Numbered from the stretch's first letter, positions 11,605-24,777 are shown. The stretch is DNA of 64,000 bases from Atkinsonella hypoxylon (GCA_000729835.1 JFHB01000144.1:1-64000), one strand, 5' to 3'. The notes: a model not told the origin generated them from the letters alone. Numbers and translations: made by a program.

Positions 11605-13013
11605 ACAACTATAAAGGTAATATAGTAGCTATAGAGCTAAATAACATTAAAACTTATCTTATATTACTTAATTTCTGCTGCTTATATAGCACTTTTAGTA
11701 AGCCTAGAAGTGCTAAAAGCACTTTAAAAGTTAATAAGTTTATCTTTAGCACTATTTCTATAGAAATTAAAGATAATATTAATATTGCTAATATAAAGCC
11801 TATTATAGAAGACTATAGTTAGTATTGCTACACTAATAAAGCTAAAGAAAAGGTATAGAATATAGAAAATGCTATTTACACTTATACCTATAAATTTGCC
11901 CTTAAAGGCAGTATAATAGATAAAACTAGCATTAAGGTCTCTAAAGACAATATATATTACTTACTCTAGTAGAATATAGTAATATATATCTTTAGAATTT
12001 ATAATAACTATAAAGTAAAGCACTAGAACTAGCAATATAAAGGTAAGGATACTAAGGTATCTATAGATAACGCTAAAGTAGCTAAAAGAGGTAAAATATA
12101 GGCAAAAGCAGTAGCTAATATATACTATAGTAGCAATATAGTAAAAAGAGGTAAAGAAACTGTTACTATAGATTTATTTATTAGTTTACTGTTATAGGCA
12201 GCATTACTTACTATTTACTTCTCTAATAAATTTAGTAGGATTAATAGCACTATTGTAAGTACTTTAGCTAGTATTAGCTATATAGACTTACTCTTTATTC
12301 TATTAGCTAAGGTATAATCCTAGAGCTAGCATAATAGTCTCCTTTAGAAGAAGTATAAATCTAACGCTAAAGAAATAATTAAAGCTTACCTTAAGGATAC
12401 TTCTATAAGTAGTAACGCTATATAGAAGTAACTTAACCTTTATATTACTAAAATTAATAAGTTAAATAAAAAGATTAACTAGGTTAAAATAGAGGCTAAA
12501 GGAGGTCTATTTAATAAGTAGTTTAATAAATTATAAACTACTATTTACAGTATATATAACTAACTAAATAGTATAAGTTAATTTAATAAAGGTATTAATA
12601 ACATTATTAATAAAAATAAAACCTTACTAAAGGTTACTAGCAATATTAATATACTATAGGCAGAAAACAGATGCCTATAATATAAAATTAACTATATTTA
12701 TATAGACTTCTTAGAACGCTTAGCTAACTAGCTTATTACTATATAAAGCCTCTTTAGTAATAGATTTAGCACTATTTAATGTAGAAGAAGTGCTTAGTTT
12801 ATACTAATTAACCTATCTTTAATGTATTTCTCTCTATTAATTCTATAAAAGATACCTTTTACAGTAAAGCTAACACTAACTAAGGTAAAAACGCTAACTA
12901 AGAGACTAGCTATAAGTAAACTAGTAAAAATACCTATTAAGCGTAAGACTAGCGCCTTCTAGGTAAAACCCTCCCTAAAGCTACTAGAAATGTCCTTTAG
13001 CTTTACTTTCTAA

Positions 13014-13618
13014 AGAGAACTAATAGCTTACTATAGCTAATTAACAATTTACTGCTATTACTAATACTTAGGGATTAAAATAAGCTATATATATATAGAG
13101 AAATACACTAAAGGGATTTAATAGAAAATTAGCTTTAATATAGATTAATTTTTAATACTTTTAATACTATATAGAACAATCTTGCATAAGGAATATGCTA
13201 TATAGATTTAATAAATTAGCTTTATTATATAAGATTAATTTATAGGATTTAATATTATCTAGGATAATTTTACGCAACTTTACTTATATATAGGTTATAG
13301 AATAAGCTTTAACGCTCTATTAGGTTTAAGGAAATCTATTAATTTAATATATAGATTTAATAGTTACTAGATTATAAGTGTAATTTAGGCATTATAAGTG
13401 TACAGAGAAAAATGCATAAATATAGTAACTTACGCTACAGATTACACTATAATAACAACAATATATACCTACGCAATAAAACAATAACTGCTTTTTTGCG
13501 CCTTTTATAACAGCTAAATTAATAAGTTATTTAGTTTAATCTAATATGCCTTCTAATAACTAATAATTAATTTTTTAGAACAGCTAGAATAGCTAATCTT
13601 TTTTGTAGAGGCAGCACT
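13014..13618 (+). other. Distal part of element A, between ORF3 and the 3' LTR
   Basis: The ORF3 frame may continue here, with more stops than upstream but mostly of the CAA/CAG-derived kind. It contains no recognised domain. The polypurine tract before the LTR is not distinguishable after mutation. Confidence 0.35.
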
Positions 13619-13861
13619 TATTATAGGATAATTCTGTAGACCTATAGGTCACTAGTGTATATAACTGCAATTATATATAAGTAGTTAGAAGCAACACTTA
13701 GGTAGTTAGATTAAACAATTAACTATTATTCACTAAAACACTATTACTAGATGCTCCTTATAGAAGCTCTTACAACTCCTCTTACGAATTATTATATAAC
13801 CTGTTGAATCCGGCAACCTATTGTCACTTCTAACAAACCCACGTCGGATCCCACCGTAACA
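13619..13861 (+). repeat. 3' LTR of element A (243 bp)
   Basis: Its inner end is strongly mutated: the tip TGTTACGG reads TATTATAG. The last 90 or so bases, ending CCACCGTAACA, are unmutated. It is followed by the TSD CCTAG. Confidence 0.95.
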
Positions 13862-13866
13862 CCTAG

Positions 13867-14110
13867 CCCTTCTTAGCTTAAAAAAGCTACAGCAATTTTC
13901 TTTCCCTCTTAATTAAATAATCCCTTATAATATAGAGCTTTTATCCCTACAATTTCCTCCTTTCTTATATTAGCAATATTTAAGCTAAAGTGCCCTTCTA
14001 TCTCTAATACTTAGCAGCTTTTTCTTCTTTCTTCTAGGATCTCTATAAAAAACCTTCTAATTATATAACGCACTTTAATTAGAATAAGTCCCTAGTAAAG
14101 CCCCTATTTT
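13867..14110. other. Continuation of element L beyond element A
   Basis: Pyrimidine-rich sequence with no recognised gene. It is continuous with 2341-2604 across the insertion of A and ends abruptly at repeat F. Confidence 0.4.
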
Positions 14111-14590
14111 TGTTACCTTAAAACTAAACCCCTAAATAACTATATAGCCTACACTAAAGTAGGTAATAATATAGTGTACATTAAGATTAAAGAGAATTAG
14201 TAAAAAGTAAGATATTTATTAGTGTATACTATTAAATAATAGTAGGTAAGAAGATTAAATAGTTAGAAAAGGCAGAAATAAAATATTAATTGCAGCTTAG
14301 AAGATATATACACGCAAAAGGAGCTAAATATACTAAAGAGTTAGAGAAAGTATTACTAGCAGTAAAGTAATATCTCTTAAGTGTTAAGTGTTGTAAATTA
14401 AAGTAGGCTAAAAGATATTAATTAATTAAAAGAGCGAAGGCTAAAAAGAGTTAGCAGAAGCTGCTTGCGCGCTTGCTTGCTTAAACTATCTAGATATCTA
14501 GGCGATGCGCACTCTTATAGAGAAAAATCTGTATGTAGCATCCCTTGCAAAGCTAATATAAGAGCGCAAGGGGGTAACCCCGCCGCGACA
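14111..14590 (+). repeat. Repeat F, copy 1 (480 bp), with a short conserved reading frame
   Basis: This module occurs again at 61866-62345 with exactly the same length. The ends are TGTCGC-type (here mutated to TGTTAC) and GCGACA, a short inverted terminal repeat, as in a DNA transposon or MITE. No target duplication is seen. The flanks of the two copies differ. On the plus strand both copies keep one frame of about 150 codons, Lys/Gln-rich, broken only by TAG/TAA. The 3' end of this copy is largely unmutated (GGGGGTAACCCCGCC). I do not recognise the protein. Confidence 0.6.
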
Positions 14591-14592
14591 CA

Positions 14593-14823
14593 CTAGTAGA
14601 GGTTATTACTGTTATTTACTACTATTTCCACTGTAAATTAGGTTATAATTAGCTATAAAAGAGCGTTAAATTAGCTATTAAAACCCTTAAAATAGCACTA
14701 AAAGGAACAGGCAAGGGAAAGAGCATAAGCCCTAAATAGGGTAGTAGTTCTAGTACACTAGCTAATCTAGCTACTGTTACTAGCTTTCCTAGTCCAGCAA
14801 GGTCCCCCCTTAGCTAGTAGATT
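14593..14823 (+). pseudogene. gag: Copia fragment G, part 1 (leader and start of gag)
   Basis: It matches D from about 35367 onward, including the likely gag start at 14692 (ATA where ATG is expected) and the following Ser/Lys-rich N-terminus. Truncated on the left at repeat F. Element B is inserted here at AGATT. The sequence resumes at 24778. Confidence 0.8.
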
Positions 14824-15066
14824 TGTTACGGGGGGATCTGACGTGGGTTTGTCGGAAGTAACGATGGGTTGTTGGATTCAACAGGTTATGCAATAAATCG
14901 TAAGAGGAGTCGTAAGAGCTTCTGTAAGAAGCATCTAGAAATAGTGTTCTAGTGAATAATTGTTAATTGTTTAATTTAACTACTTAAGTGTTGCTTCTAA
15001 CTACTTATATATAATTGCAGTTATATATACTAGTAACCTATAGGTCTATAGGATTATCCTATAATA
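14824..15066 (-). repeat. 3' LTR of element B (243 bp)
   Basis: The outer 75-95 bases (14824 onward) are unmutated and GC-containing; the inner end at 15066 reads CCTATAATA in place of CCCGTAACA. Confidence 0.95.
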
Positions 15067-15668
15067 AGTGCTGCTTCTACAAAAAAGATTAGCTGTTTTA
15101 GCTGTTCTAAAAATTAATTGTTAGTTGTTAGAAGGTGTATTAGATTAAACTAAATAACTTATTAATCTAGCTGTTATAAAAGGCATAGAAAAGTAGTTGT
15201 TATTTTATTGCGTAAGTATACGTTGTTGTTGTTGTAGTGCAATCTACAGTGTAGGTTGCTATATTTATGTATTTTTCTATGCACTTATAATACCTAAATT
15301 ACACTTATAATCTAGTAACTATTAAATCTATATATTAAATTAATAGATTTCCTTAAACCTAATAAAGCGTTAAAGCTTATTCTATATTCTATATATAAGT
15401 AAAGTTATATAACATTATTCTAGATAATATTAAATCCTATAAATTAATCTTATATAATAAAGCTAATTTATTAAATCTATATAGTATATTCTTTATATAA
15501 GATTATTCTATATAGTGTTAAAAGTATTAAAAATTAATCTATATTAAAGTAAATTTTCTGTTAAATCCCTTTAGTGTATTTCTCTATATATATATAGCTT
15601 ATTCTAATCTCTAGGCATTAGTAATAGCAGTAAATTATTAGTTAGTTATAGTAGGCTGTTAGTTCTCT
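15067..15668 (-). other. Distal part of element B, between ORF3 and the 3' LTR
   Basis: Counterpart of 13014-13618 in A, possibly a continuation of ORF3. No domain or polypurine tract could be recognised. Confidence 0.3.
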
Positions 15669-17480
15669 CTAGAAAGTAAAGCTAAAGGACGTTTCTAGTA
15701 GCTTTAAGGAGAGTTTTACCTAAAAGGCATTAGTTTTATACTTAATAGGTATTTCTACTAGTTTATCTATAGCTAGCCTCTTAGTTAGCGTTTTTACCTT
15801 AGTTAGTATTAGCTTTACTGTAAAAGGTATCTTTTATAGAATTAATAAAGAGAAATGTATTAAAGATAGATTAATTAGAATAAACTAAGCACTTCTTCTA
15901 CATTAAATAGTGCTAAATCTATTACTAAAGAGGCCTTATATAGCAATAGGCTAGTTAGCTAAGTGTTCTAAGAAGTTTATATAAATATAGTTAATTTTGT
16001 ATTATAAGCGTCTACTTTCTGCCTATAGTGTATTAATATTGCTAGCAACCTTTAGTAAGGTTTTATTTTTATTAATAACGTTATTAATACCTTTATTAAA
16101 TTAACTTATACTATTTAGTTAGTTATATATACTATAGATAGTAGTCTATAATTTATTAAACTACTTATTAAATAGACCTTCTTTAGCCTTTATTTTAACC
16201 TAGTTAATCTTTTTATTTAACTTATTAATTTTAGCAATATAGAGGTTAAGTTACTTCTATATAGTATTACTACCTATAGAAGTGTTCTTAAGGTAGGCTT
16301 TAATTATTTCTTTAGCGTTAAATTTATACTTCTTCTAAAGAAGACTATTACACTAGCTTTAGAATTACACCTTAGCTAATAGAATAAAGAGTAAGTTTAT
16401 ATAGCTAATACTAGCTAAGGCACCTATAATAGTACTATTAATTCTACTAAATTTATTAAAGAAGTAGATAGTAAGTAACATTACCTATAATAGTAAACTA
16501 GTAGATAAATCTATAGTAATAGTTTCTTTACCTCTTTTTACTATATTACTACTATAGTATATAGTAGCTGCTGCTTTTGCCTATATCTTGCCTCTTCTAG
16601 CTACTTTAGCGTTATCTATAGATACCTTAGCATTCTTGCCTTTATATTACTAGTTTTAGCGCTTTACTTTATAGTTATTGTAAATTCTAAAGATATATAT
16701 TACTGTATTTTGCTAGAGTAAGTAATATACATTGTCTTTAGAGACCTTAATGCTAGTTTTATCTATTGTACTACCTTTAAGAGTAAATTTATAGGTATAA
16801 GTATAAATAGCATTTTCTATATTCTATACCTTTTCTTTAGCTCTATTAGTATAGCAATACTAACTATAGTCTTCTATAATAGGCTCTACATTAGTAATGT
16901 TAATATTATCTTTAATTTCTATAGAAATAGTGCTAAAGATAAACTTATTAACTTTTAGAGTACTTTTAGCACTTTTAAGCCTACTAAAAGTGCTATATAG
17001 GCAGTAGAAATTAAGTAATATAAGATAAGTTTTAATATTATCTAGCTCTATAGCTACTATATTACCTTTATAGTTATATTTCTACTTCTTAAACTTAAAA
17101 CCTTTACTTTTAGTATTAGAACTATTATTATAATTAATATATATATTAGAAGTAATATATTCTTCTTTAGGTTTAAATAGTAGTAGTATTATAGCTTAAG
17201 TATAGTTACTGTTGTTATTTCTTTCTTAGAATAAGCTATTTAGGTTTACTAGAATTAATAATTTTAAACTACTAAAAGAAAAGAATAATAGTAGTAGATT
17301 TTCTATAGAAGGGACAAAAGGAGCTAGAAGTAGCTCTATAGAGGCTAGCTAGTTCTATAAGCTATAGAAATTTACTCTATAGGCAGTTTATTACCCTTAG
17401 TGTAGTATTTTAGTATTTAACTGTTAAAAGTAGCTAAATAATAGCCTAAAGGGATAGAAAGAGCAGTAGCTATAATAGTA
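15669..17480 (-). pseudogene. Element B ORF3, uninterrupted copy
   Basis: This is the counterpart of 10230-13013 in A without the hybrid insert; the empty site lies near 17085. It has the same frame, the same Ser-rich beginning and the same helical, coiled-coil-like region. The terminal codon at 15669-15671 is TAG, where A has TAA. Two copies keeping one frame outside pol argue for a real third gene in this family. Function unknown. Confidence 0.6.
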
Positions 17481-17749
17481 TTAATAAATTTATAAGATTT
17501 TATAATATATAAAGGTATAAGAAAAAGGTTATATAGTAGAAAGCATAAAAATTTATAAAAGTAAAGGTAAATTTACAGAAAAAGTAGGTTAAAATAACAG
17601 TATATAGATTTATAGGTATTTTCTTCTTAACCTTCTGTAATTCTATAATATAGGTTAATTTTAATAGTTTTAATAATAATAAATAAGGATATAAAGAAAG
17701 AGATACTAAGGGATTTAAATAATCTATTATATAATAAAGGAAATTAAGA

Positions 17750-19280
17750 CTTATAAGGAAAAGAGTTAGTAGTAAGCTTCTACTAGCTAATTTAGAGCTT
17801 TTTAGTAGACTATATTACTCTTTTAATAACGCTAATACTTTTCTTCTTAATTTATAGAGTGTTTCTATAGATATTTATTTATAATTTTAGAAGTATTAAC
17901 TTTAAGCTTATCTTTAGTAATCTATTAGTTATCTTTAGTAAAGAACTCTTTCTATTATATAAGGAATTCTAGATATAGCTTACTTAACCTACTGCAGAAA
18001 CATTAGATTTAATAGGTATAAATTTGCTTAATTTCCTAATAGTTCTCTATACTAAACCCTTCTATTGCAATTAGTAGTAGTAGTTACTCTTTTTAGTTAA
18101 AAGGGTTTTTACTTTATCTTAGCTTCTAAAGGTAAGCTGCTAATACTACTAGGTATATATATAAATCTAGTAGGAAATCTAGGTAAAATAACAATAAGCT
18201 TACTTTTATAAAAACCTTATATAGCTCTACCTATTAAGGAAACTATTTCTTTTTTAGCTTTCCTAGAAGTATATATCCTTAGTGTAATTATAGGTAGACT
18301 ATATTCTTTACTTTAATGTTAATAGGCTTATACTAAGTGTTATATTTAATTTTACTTAAGATATTTACTATACTAATAGCTGTTTCTACCTCTTACTAGT
18401 ATAGCTTCTAAAGTATAGCTATATTACTTATATTTATTCTATTACTAGAAACATTATTTTATTAGATTAAATTAATAATAGTAGCTAGTTAGAAACTATA
18501 TATAAGTTTATTAAAGAAAATCTCTATACTAGCTACTACTACATTATTAAGTTAGTGCTATAGTACTAAAAGTATTATAGTCTATAGTGTATCTAGATTT
18601 ATAACTATATAGTATTAAACAGTAATAATAACTATTTAATTCTTCTATTTAGCTATTTTATCTATCTATAGGTAGTAAGCTGTAGCTATAAGCAATTTAC
18701 TTCTAATTTAGGTAAATATACTTCTTTAAATATTAGAAATAAACTTTAGATCTTAGTTACTTATAATCTACTTAAAAAGGCTTTAGTTTAATAAATATAG
18801 TATTTATAAGAGTAGTTCTACCTAAATTTCTACTATATATATTATATACTTAAGTATAAGGATTATTTACTTACTAAATAGGTAATTTACTAAATATAGT
18901 AAGTTATAGAAGCTATATTTATCTTTTTGCTATAAAGTGTTTATTAAGCTAACTTTAGGTATATTAGTAATAAAATTAAGTAAAATTATATAGAAAAGTA
19001 TTAGAACTAACTTTAACAACCTTAATTTCTTTAGTAGCTTACTACAGTTAATTACGTTTTCTTTATAGGTAGAGCAGTAAGTAATATAGGTTTAAATTTA
19101 CTTATATATTTATAGAAAGTAAACTACCTATAATTCTACTGCTATTCTATAGGCGCTAAAATAGTTTTAATTATTATAAACTGTTTTAAGGATAGATTCT
19201 ATAACCTTTATAGGTATATATAGTTAAAATAAGCCTTTTCTATTATAATAGTATAAAAGTTTATTGTCTTATAGAATCTA
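17750..19280 (-). pseudogene. pol: Element B integrase region
   Basis: Co-linear with A 8430-9960. The zinc-binding region falls near 19050-19180 and the core follows at lower coordinates. Catalytic positions are obscured by RIP. Confidence 0.65.
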
Positions 19281-19379
19281 TCTATATAGCAGAATCCTTA
19301 GTCTTTATTATTAATTTTATTAATTCTACTTTTTATAAAAGTCCTTAATACCTTCTATAATTCTATTAAGCTTTAGATT

Positions 19380-21020
19380 AAAACTATAGCCTTAAATAAT
19401 TTCCTCTTTTAAACCTTTATTTAATACTGCTATAGTGCTATATTCTTTAGTAAAAAATATACTTATATTAAGCTTATTAAATTTACTATTATAAGCCTTC
19501 TTTTAGTATAAAACTATAACTAGTAACTTAAAGAGTGTATTTAGCACTACATTTAGTACTTCTAGTATATAGAAAACTTTTAGGTTAAATTACAATAGAT
19601 AATTAGCTACTTTAGCTAATTTTAGGTTAGCTTTATCTAGATCTATTATAGTAAGTAAGGTATATTTAATAATTCTCTTTACTAATAAGTAGTCTATAAT
19701 AATATTAATAGTGTAGTAGTTAAATTAAACTATTTTCTATAGCTTTTAAACACTTTATATAATTGTAGCTACCTTTACCTTAGTTAATCTATAATATTTC
19801 TTTAGGTTAAAAGTATATTTTAAGAGAAAAAGAATTAGCTATAGTTAGTTACTTTTAATGTCTTTATTAGGTATACTATAACTATTCTATTTACCTATAA
19901 GCTAGAAGATAAAAAGCCTAAATTCTTCCTTATAAGCATTAACTTTAAAGAATAAATACTTACTAGGGTTATAGTGCTATAGAATAGTGTTTTTATTAAG
20001 GTATACTTTTACCTCTTAGAATACTTTCTTTTCCTTAAGTTCTAGTAAAAACGTTACTTTTTAGGCTTTCTTTTAGTGTATTAGTTTAAGTAAACTATTA
20101 GCTAAGCCTTTCTTATAAAGCTCTTATAGTAAAGTAGTTTTTTATTTCTATAGTAAGTAAATTTATATATTAAACTATAGAATACTTTTCTATAAAAAGC
20201 TAGCTATACTAATAAAGGTCTTTAGATTTATAAGATTTACTAGAAACTTAAGTTTTTAAAAAGCTTTTAGCTTATTATTTATATTAGTAATTCTATTACT
20301 ATTAATAATAAAACCTAACAGCTAAATAGCTAAGTAGCTTATAAATAACTTCTTTATAGCTATTATTAACTTATTTTTCTTTAGAATTAATAAAACTATA
20401 TTAAGGTATATAAGGTACTCCTTAGTAGAGTTAGAGAATATAATAATGTTGTTAATATAGATTTATATAAAATATTAGTGCTTTTAAAATAATTAGTTTA
20501 TATACTATTAAGTAAAAGCTAGTATATTCTTAAAGCCTATAAGCGCTATATTTAATGCTTTTAATTCTTATTTTAATATTACTACTATATAAGATTAATG
20601 TTCTTATTTTACAGAAAGCTAGTAGAAAAACCCTAATATATTAAAGAGTAAAAATATCTTCTTACTATATATATCTACTATAATGTTTAATTAATTTAGT
20701 AAAGAGTATATATTTAGCATTACTATACTATTAAGTAGCTTTATATTAACTATAACTTATTCTTTTCTTTTTATTAGAGTTTTAATCTACACTATAAAGG
20801 CTAAGTAGGCTATAGCTATTAGGTTATTTAAATATAATATTTTTCTACTTAAATATAGTTTATTATAAATCTTATTTAATTTAGCTCTATCTTTAGCTTC
20901 TAGTAGGTAGATTTAAATAGGTTTTAGCTGCTTCTACTATTTATTTACTAAATCTACTCTTATATACTAGTTTTTAGGTATAGAAATAATACCTTTATTA
21001 CAATAAATATTATATTTATC
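19380..21020 (-). pseudogene. pol: Element B reverse transcriptase and RNase H
   Basis: The catalytic box at 20448-20459 reads Tyr-Ile-Asn-Asn on the minus strand, the same G-to-A loss of both aspartates as in A. Flanking residues match A. The ATATT empty site of the solo LTR lies just upstream, near 21040. Confidence 0.75.
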
Positions 21021-21531
21021 TATTAAGTTAATAAGCTTAGTTGTAATATTTAGGTTTAAGTTTTCTACCTTAACCTTATATTTATTATAAATATATAGTA
21101 TATCCTTAGAATAAGAGATTCTATATATAAAAATACTATTATTAACTTTCTTAAGGTTAAATTTACTACTATTACCTTCTTTCTATAACTTATAATCTTC
21201 TATAGGCAATAAACTATTATTAGGTGTAATATTCTTAGAAAAATATATATATAAATTAAATAGGTTTATAATTATATAGTTAGCCTTAAGCTCTTTATTA
21301 TACTAAAGATAAATAACCTTTTAATTTTTTTAGATTATAATAAATTTATCTAAATAGTTATAGGCTACTATTTATTTCTAGTTAATTATATTAAGCAATA
21401 TATCTAGAATAAGGTTGAATTTTAAGTATATATAGTAGGCAGTAGCCTTCTTATTAGCTAGTATCTCTTTCTATTTAACTAGAATATACTTCTATAATTT
21501 TAGCAGAATTATTATAGCTTATACTACTGTT

Positions 21532-21962
21532 ACATTCTAATATAGAATCTTTAAAATTAGCTAAAAGATACCTATTTCTATAACTATATTATAAATAGAC
21601 CTAATAGTAGCTCTAAAGTAAATAAAATTAATTTTAACACTATAATTATAAAGAAAGGTTAAACTTAGAAAAAGCTTTAGTCTTAAGTTACTTATTACAT
21701 TAGCTATAACTATAAAATAGCTAGTTATAGGCATACTATATATAGATCTAAAGATATAGAAGTTAAATATAGCTATCTTAGAGATATAGAAGAATAATTG
21801 CACTTTAGTAACTAGTTTTAGCTCTATTTTTGCCTATTTTATATTTTAACTAAACTAAGTTAACTATACTTTATTAACTAATACTAAAGAGGTTTTAGTA
21901 TTTAAGTAGATCTAATATAATAGTTCTTTATTATAGAATTAAATAGGAATTTTTAGGAAGGA
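21532..21962 (-). pseudogene. Element B protease region
   Basis: The active-site triad reads Asn-Thr-Lys where Asp-Thr-Gly is expected. The open stretch 21561-21803 is the surviving C-terminal part and nearly matches the one in A at 5579-5821. Confidence 0.65.
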
Positions 21963-21981
21963 ATTTAACTTTAAAATAATA

Positions 21982-24477
21982 GATTTAATAAGCTATAGCT
22001 TTATAACTACTTTAACTACTTACTCTATTTAGATTCTCTATAAATCTTTTTAGTTTACCTCTATTTAAACCTTTTTTTTTTACTTTTCTTTACTTTTAGT
22101 AAAATAGATTTTAATAAAGTTAGATTTTAGGCTAATTAATAGTTCTTTAGTATTAACTATTTCTTCTTCTTTTATTAGCTAATATTTATAGCTTTTAAGG
22201 TACTTCTTATAGTCTTTTTAGTTAAATTTATCTTTAAACGTTATTATATAGATATATTCCTTATTATTCTATAGTAAGCTTTATTATTAAAAACATTAAA
22301 GCTGCTAAGAATACTATAGCCTTAGCTAATAATTCTAGTTAGCCTTTAAATCTTAGTTCTACTAAAGCTAAAGTTACTACTCTCTTAGTAGCTAATTCCC
22401 TTAGTTTTATAGTAAGTACTAAGGATAATTATTCTAGTAATTTTTATAGAATAAAGGTTAGAACTAAAATTAACTATTACTTTTATTTTAGTTTACTTAG
22501 TTACTTTAAGCTACTTTATTGTTTTTAAAGTTCTTACTATTAAATTTACTTTAAGTATAATAAGCATTAATATCTTCTTTATAGTCTTTTAATTTTTATT
22601 ATTTTTTTAAATCCTTAAGGCATTCTTATAAATCCTTAACCTTATTATTTACTATAGTAATATATATAGATCTTAGGTCTTTTACTATTAGAATTAAGTA
22701 TAGCTATTATAATCTTAGGTATAGCTTATAATAGAGTCTTAAAAGAAGCTAAAGATTAGTAGTTTTACTATTTATATAAATATATTAGAATACTCTAGAG
22801 ATAAATTCCCTAAATAATTTTTCTTTAATTATATTTTACTCTATAAACTTAGCTAAATCTAGCTATATTATTGTATTCTAAATCTATATACTAAATTCTT
22901 TATAGATAGCAGTATAAATAGAGTTTAAACTGCTAAAAATAGCTGTTTTTTTATAGTAATCTAGATACTACCTATACTATATTAATATATTCTCTTTAAA
23001 GAGAGTTTAAAGCTTAATATAAATAGCTTCTTAAGCGTTAATTGCACTATAGCTATAGTAGTCTTTAATAGCTTAAATCTATAGCTCTATATTATAGAAA
23101 ATAGTGTACTTTTCTTTATATAAAATTAGCTTATAGATATTTCTATTATTAAAGGGTTTAAAGTAACTAATATTAGTAATTTTCTATATAGAATCTATTT
23201 ATTCTTTAGGGGTTTAAAACTATATATTACTTTAGTTATTCTATTTTTAATATAGATTTAGCTTTTTATCTACTAAATTTAGCTAGAGATTATTGTTTTT
23301 AATATAGTATAGTACTTATTAATTTATATACTAATATTTAAAGTTACTAAATACTTAATCTTAGTCTTTTTTAGTATTTTAGCTTTTCTTAGCTTTACTA
23401 TTATAGTATTACTTTAATAGATTCTTTAGAAATTATAGTAGCTTTTATTTTTTTAGAAAAGTACTAAAGTGTTTAAAGTATCTCTATATTATATAGTTTC
23501 TTTTACCTAAAGGTTGCTTTTAACTTTACTTTTAGTTCTAGTTATTTTTTAGAAGTAAGTAAGAATTAAAAGCTTTTTACCTATAATCTTTAAGCTAAAA
23601 GCCTTATTAGATATAGTATTATTTATTATATTTATCTTAAGGCTTAAGTGTAGTCTTTATCTTTTAGGCTAAGTATTATTACTTTACCTAAAAAGCAGTA
23701 ATTTTATTGTTTAATTCTCTCTATAATTAATTAATTTTATTAATTAATTCTTCTTTAATTCTACTAATTTACTTACTAATTTCTATAGAAAAACCTATAA
23801 GCTATTTTAGTAAAAGGTTCTTTTTTTTAAGTAGTTTTACTACTTTCTTTACTTTATACTTTAGCTTAAGGGTATAAAACCTTTAGTAAGTCTATAAAAG
23901 TAGTAAGATTTTAGCTAGTTCTTTAATTAGTAAGTTCTTTTTAGTAGTTTAAGGTATATTTAATAGATCTAGGTCTTTAGTAAGTAGTATAAATCTAGAT
24001 CTCTATACTTACTTTCCTTTAATATTCTAGGTAGAACTAGTATTAGCTTTATAGATAGTATCTCTTAAGCTATTAGATCTAAATAATCTAGCTTTAGCTT
24101 TTTCTTTTAGTATTATTATTAGTAAATCTATAAAGAGTTTAGTAGATTTAGCTTTATTAATAATTCTATTAACCTACCTTTATACCTACTATACTATAAA
24201 AGTATTAATAGTATTTTAGTAAAAAGGTAGTTTTACTAGCTTAAGTTAGTTATATAATTTAAGCTATTTATTAATAAATTTATAGTAAGTAAGATAAAGT
24301 AATAGGCTTCTTTTCTCTTAAGGTATAAAATCCCTTTTTTAAATCTAGAAATCTAGATTTTAGCAGTAAAATTTATAGAATTAGTGTATAGTTTTAAGTT
24401 CTTTATTAGTAAAAGGAATATAATTTCTTCTATTAAGCTTCTTTTAAAGTTACTCTATCTTAAATATTATAATTTTA
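21982..24477 (-). pseudogene. gag: Element B gag region
   Basis: Co-linear with A 2905-5400: coiled-coil-like N-terminal part near 23700-23870, capsid-like helical part, then a Gln/Asn-rich linker. The start codon cannot be placed. Confidence 0.6.
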
Positions 24478-24529
24478 GCTTTTTAAGCTTAAAAAGAGTT
24501 AGTAATAATTAGAAGCAATTACTACTACT

Positions 24530-24772
24530 TATTATAGAGAGATCTAGTGTAGGTTTATTAGAAGTAACAATAGGTTGTTAGATTTAATAGGTTATATAAT
24601 AAATTATAAGAGGAGTTATAAGAGCTTCTATAAGGAGTATCTAGAAATAGTGTTCTAGTAAATAATTGTTAATTGTTCAATCTAACTACCTAAGTGTTGC
24701 TTCTAACTACTTATACATAATTGCGGTCACGTGCACTAGTGACCTGCAGGTCTGTAGGATTATCCCGTAACA
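24530..24772 (-). repeat. 5' LTR of element B (243 bp)
   Basis: The outer 55 or so bases up to CCCGTAACA (24772) are unmutated; the inner boundary at 24530 reads TATTATAG. Confidence 0.95.
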
Positions 24773-24777
24773 AGATT

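Larger units (their letters stand above)
10230..13013 (+). pseudogene. Element A ORF3, extra frame downstream of pol, unknown function
   Basis: After pol, a separate plus-strand frame (shifted relative to pol) is traceable from about 10230. It is interrupted by the hybrid insert at 10639-11604 and resumes exactly in frame after removing the insert and one TSD copy. About 600 codons are readable. Stops are nearly all TAG/TAA; the stretch 11610-11820 has none. A Ser-rich N-terminal part is followed by a Lys-rich middle and a long alpha-helical, coiled-coil-like stretch around 12420-12620. The codon at 13011-13013 is TAA here and TAG in B, so it may be a mutated Gln and the frame may run on towards the LTR. 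No family was recognised. B carries the same frame (15669-17480). Confidence 0.6.
2610..13861 (+). mobile_element. Element A: full-length Ty3/gypsy LTR retrotransposon
   Basis: Both ends are defined: LTR tips TGTTACGG and CCGTAACA form an 8-bp inverted repeat, and the 5-bp duplication CCTAG lies at 2605-2609 and 13862-13866. Total length is 11,252 bp. Removing the solo LTR plus its TSD (328 bp) and the hybrid insert plus its TSD (971 bp) leaves 9,953 bp, against 9,949 bp for the inverted relative B. The plus-strand order is gag, protease, RT, RNase H, integrase, then an additional ORF3. Protease, RT and integrase share one frame once the solo LTR is discounted. Everything internal is heavily RIP-mutated and cannot be expressed. 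Confidence 0.95.
14824..24772 (-). mobile_element. Element B: full-length Ty3/gypsy retrotransposon, same family as A
   Basis: 9,949 bp, inverted relative to A. The tips are TGTTACGG and CCGTAACA, and the TSD AGATT lies at 14819-14823 and 24773-24777. It lacks both insertions found in A and so supplies the empty sites that prove their TSDs. Minus-strand order: gag, protease, RT/RNase H, integrase, ORF3. It is heavily RIPed except at its two outer tips. Confidence 0.95.
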
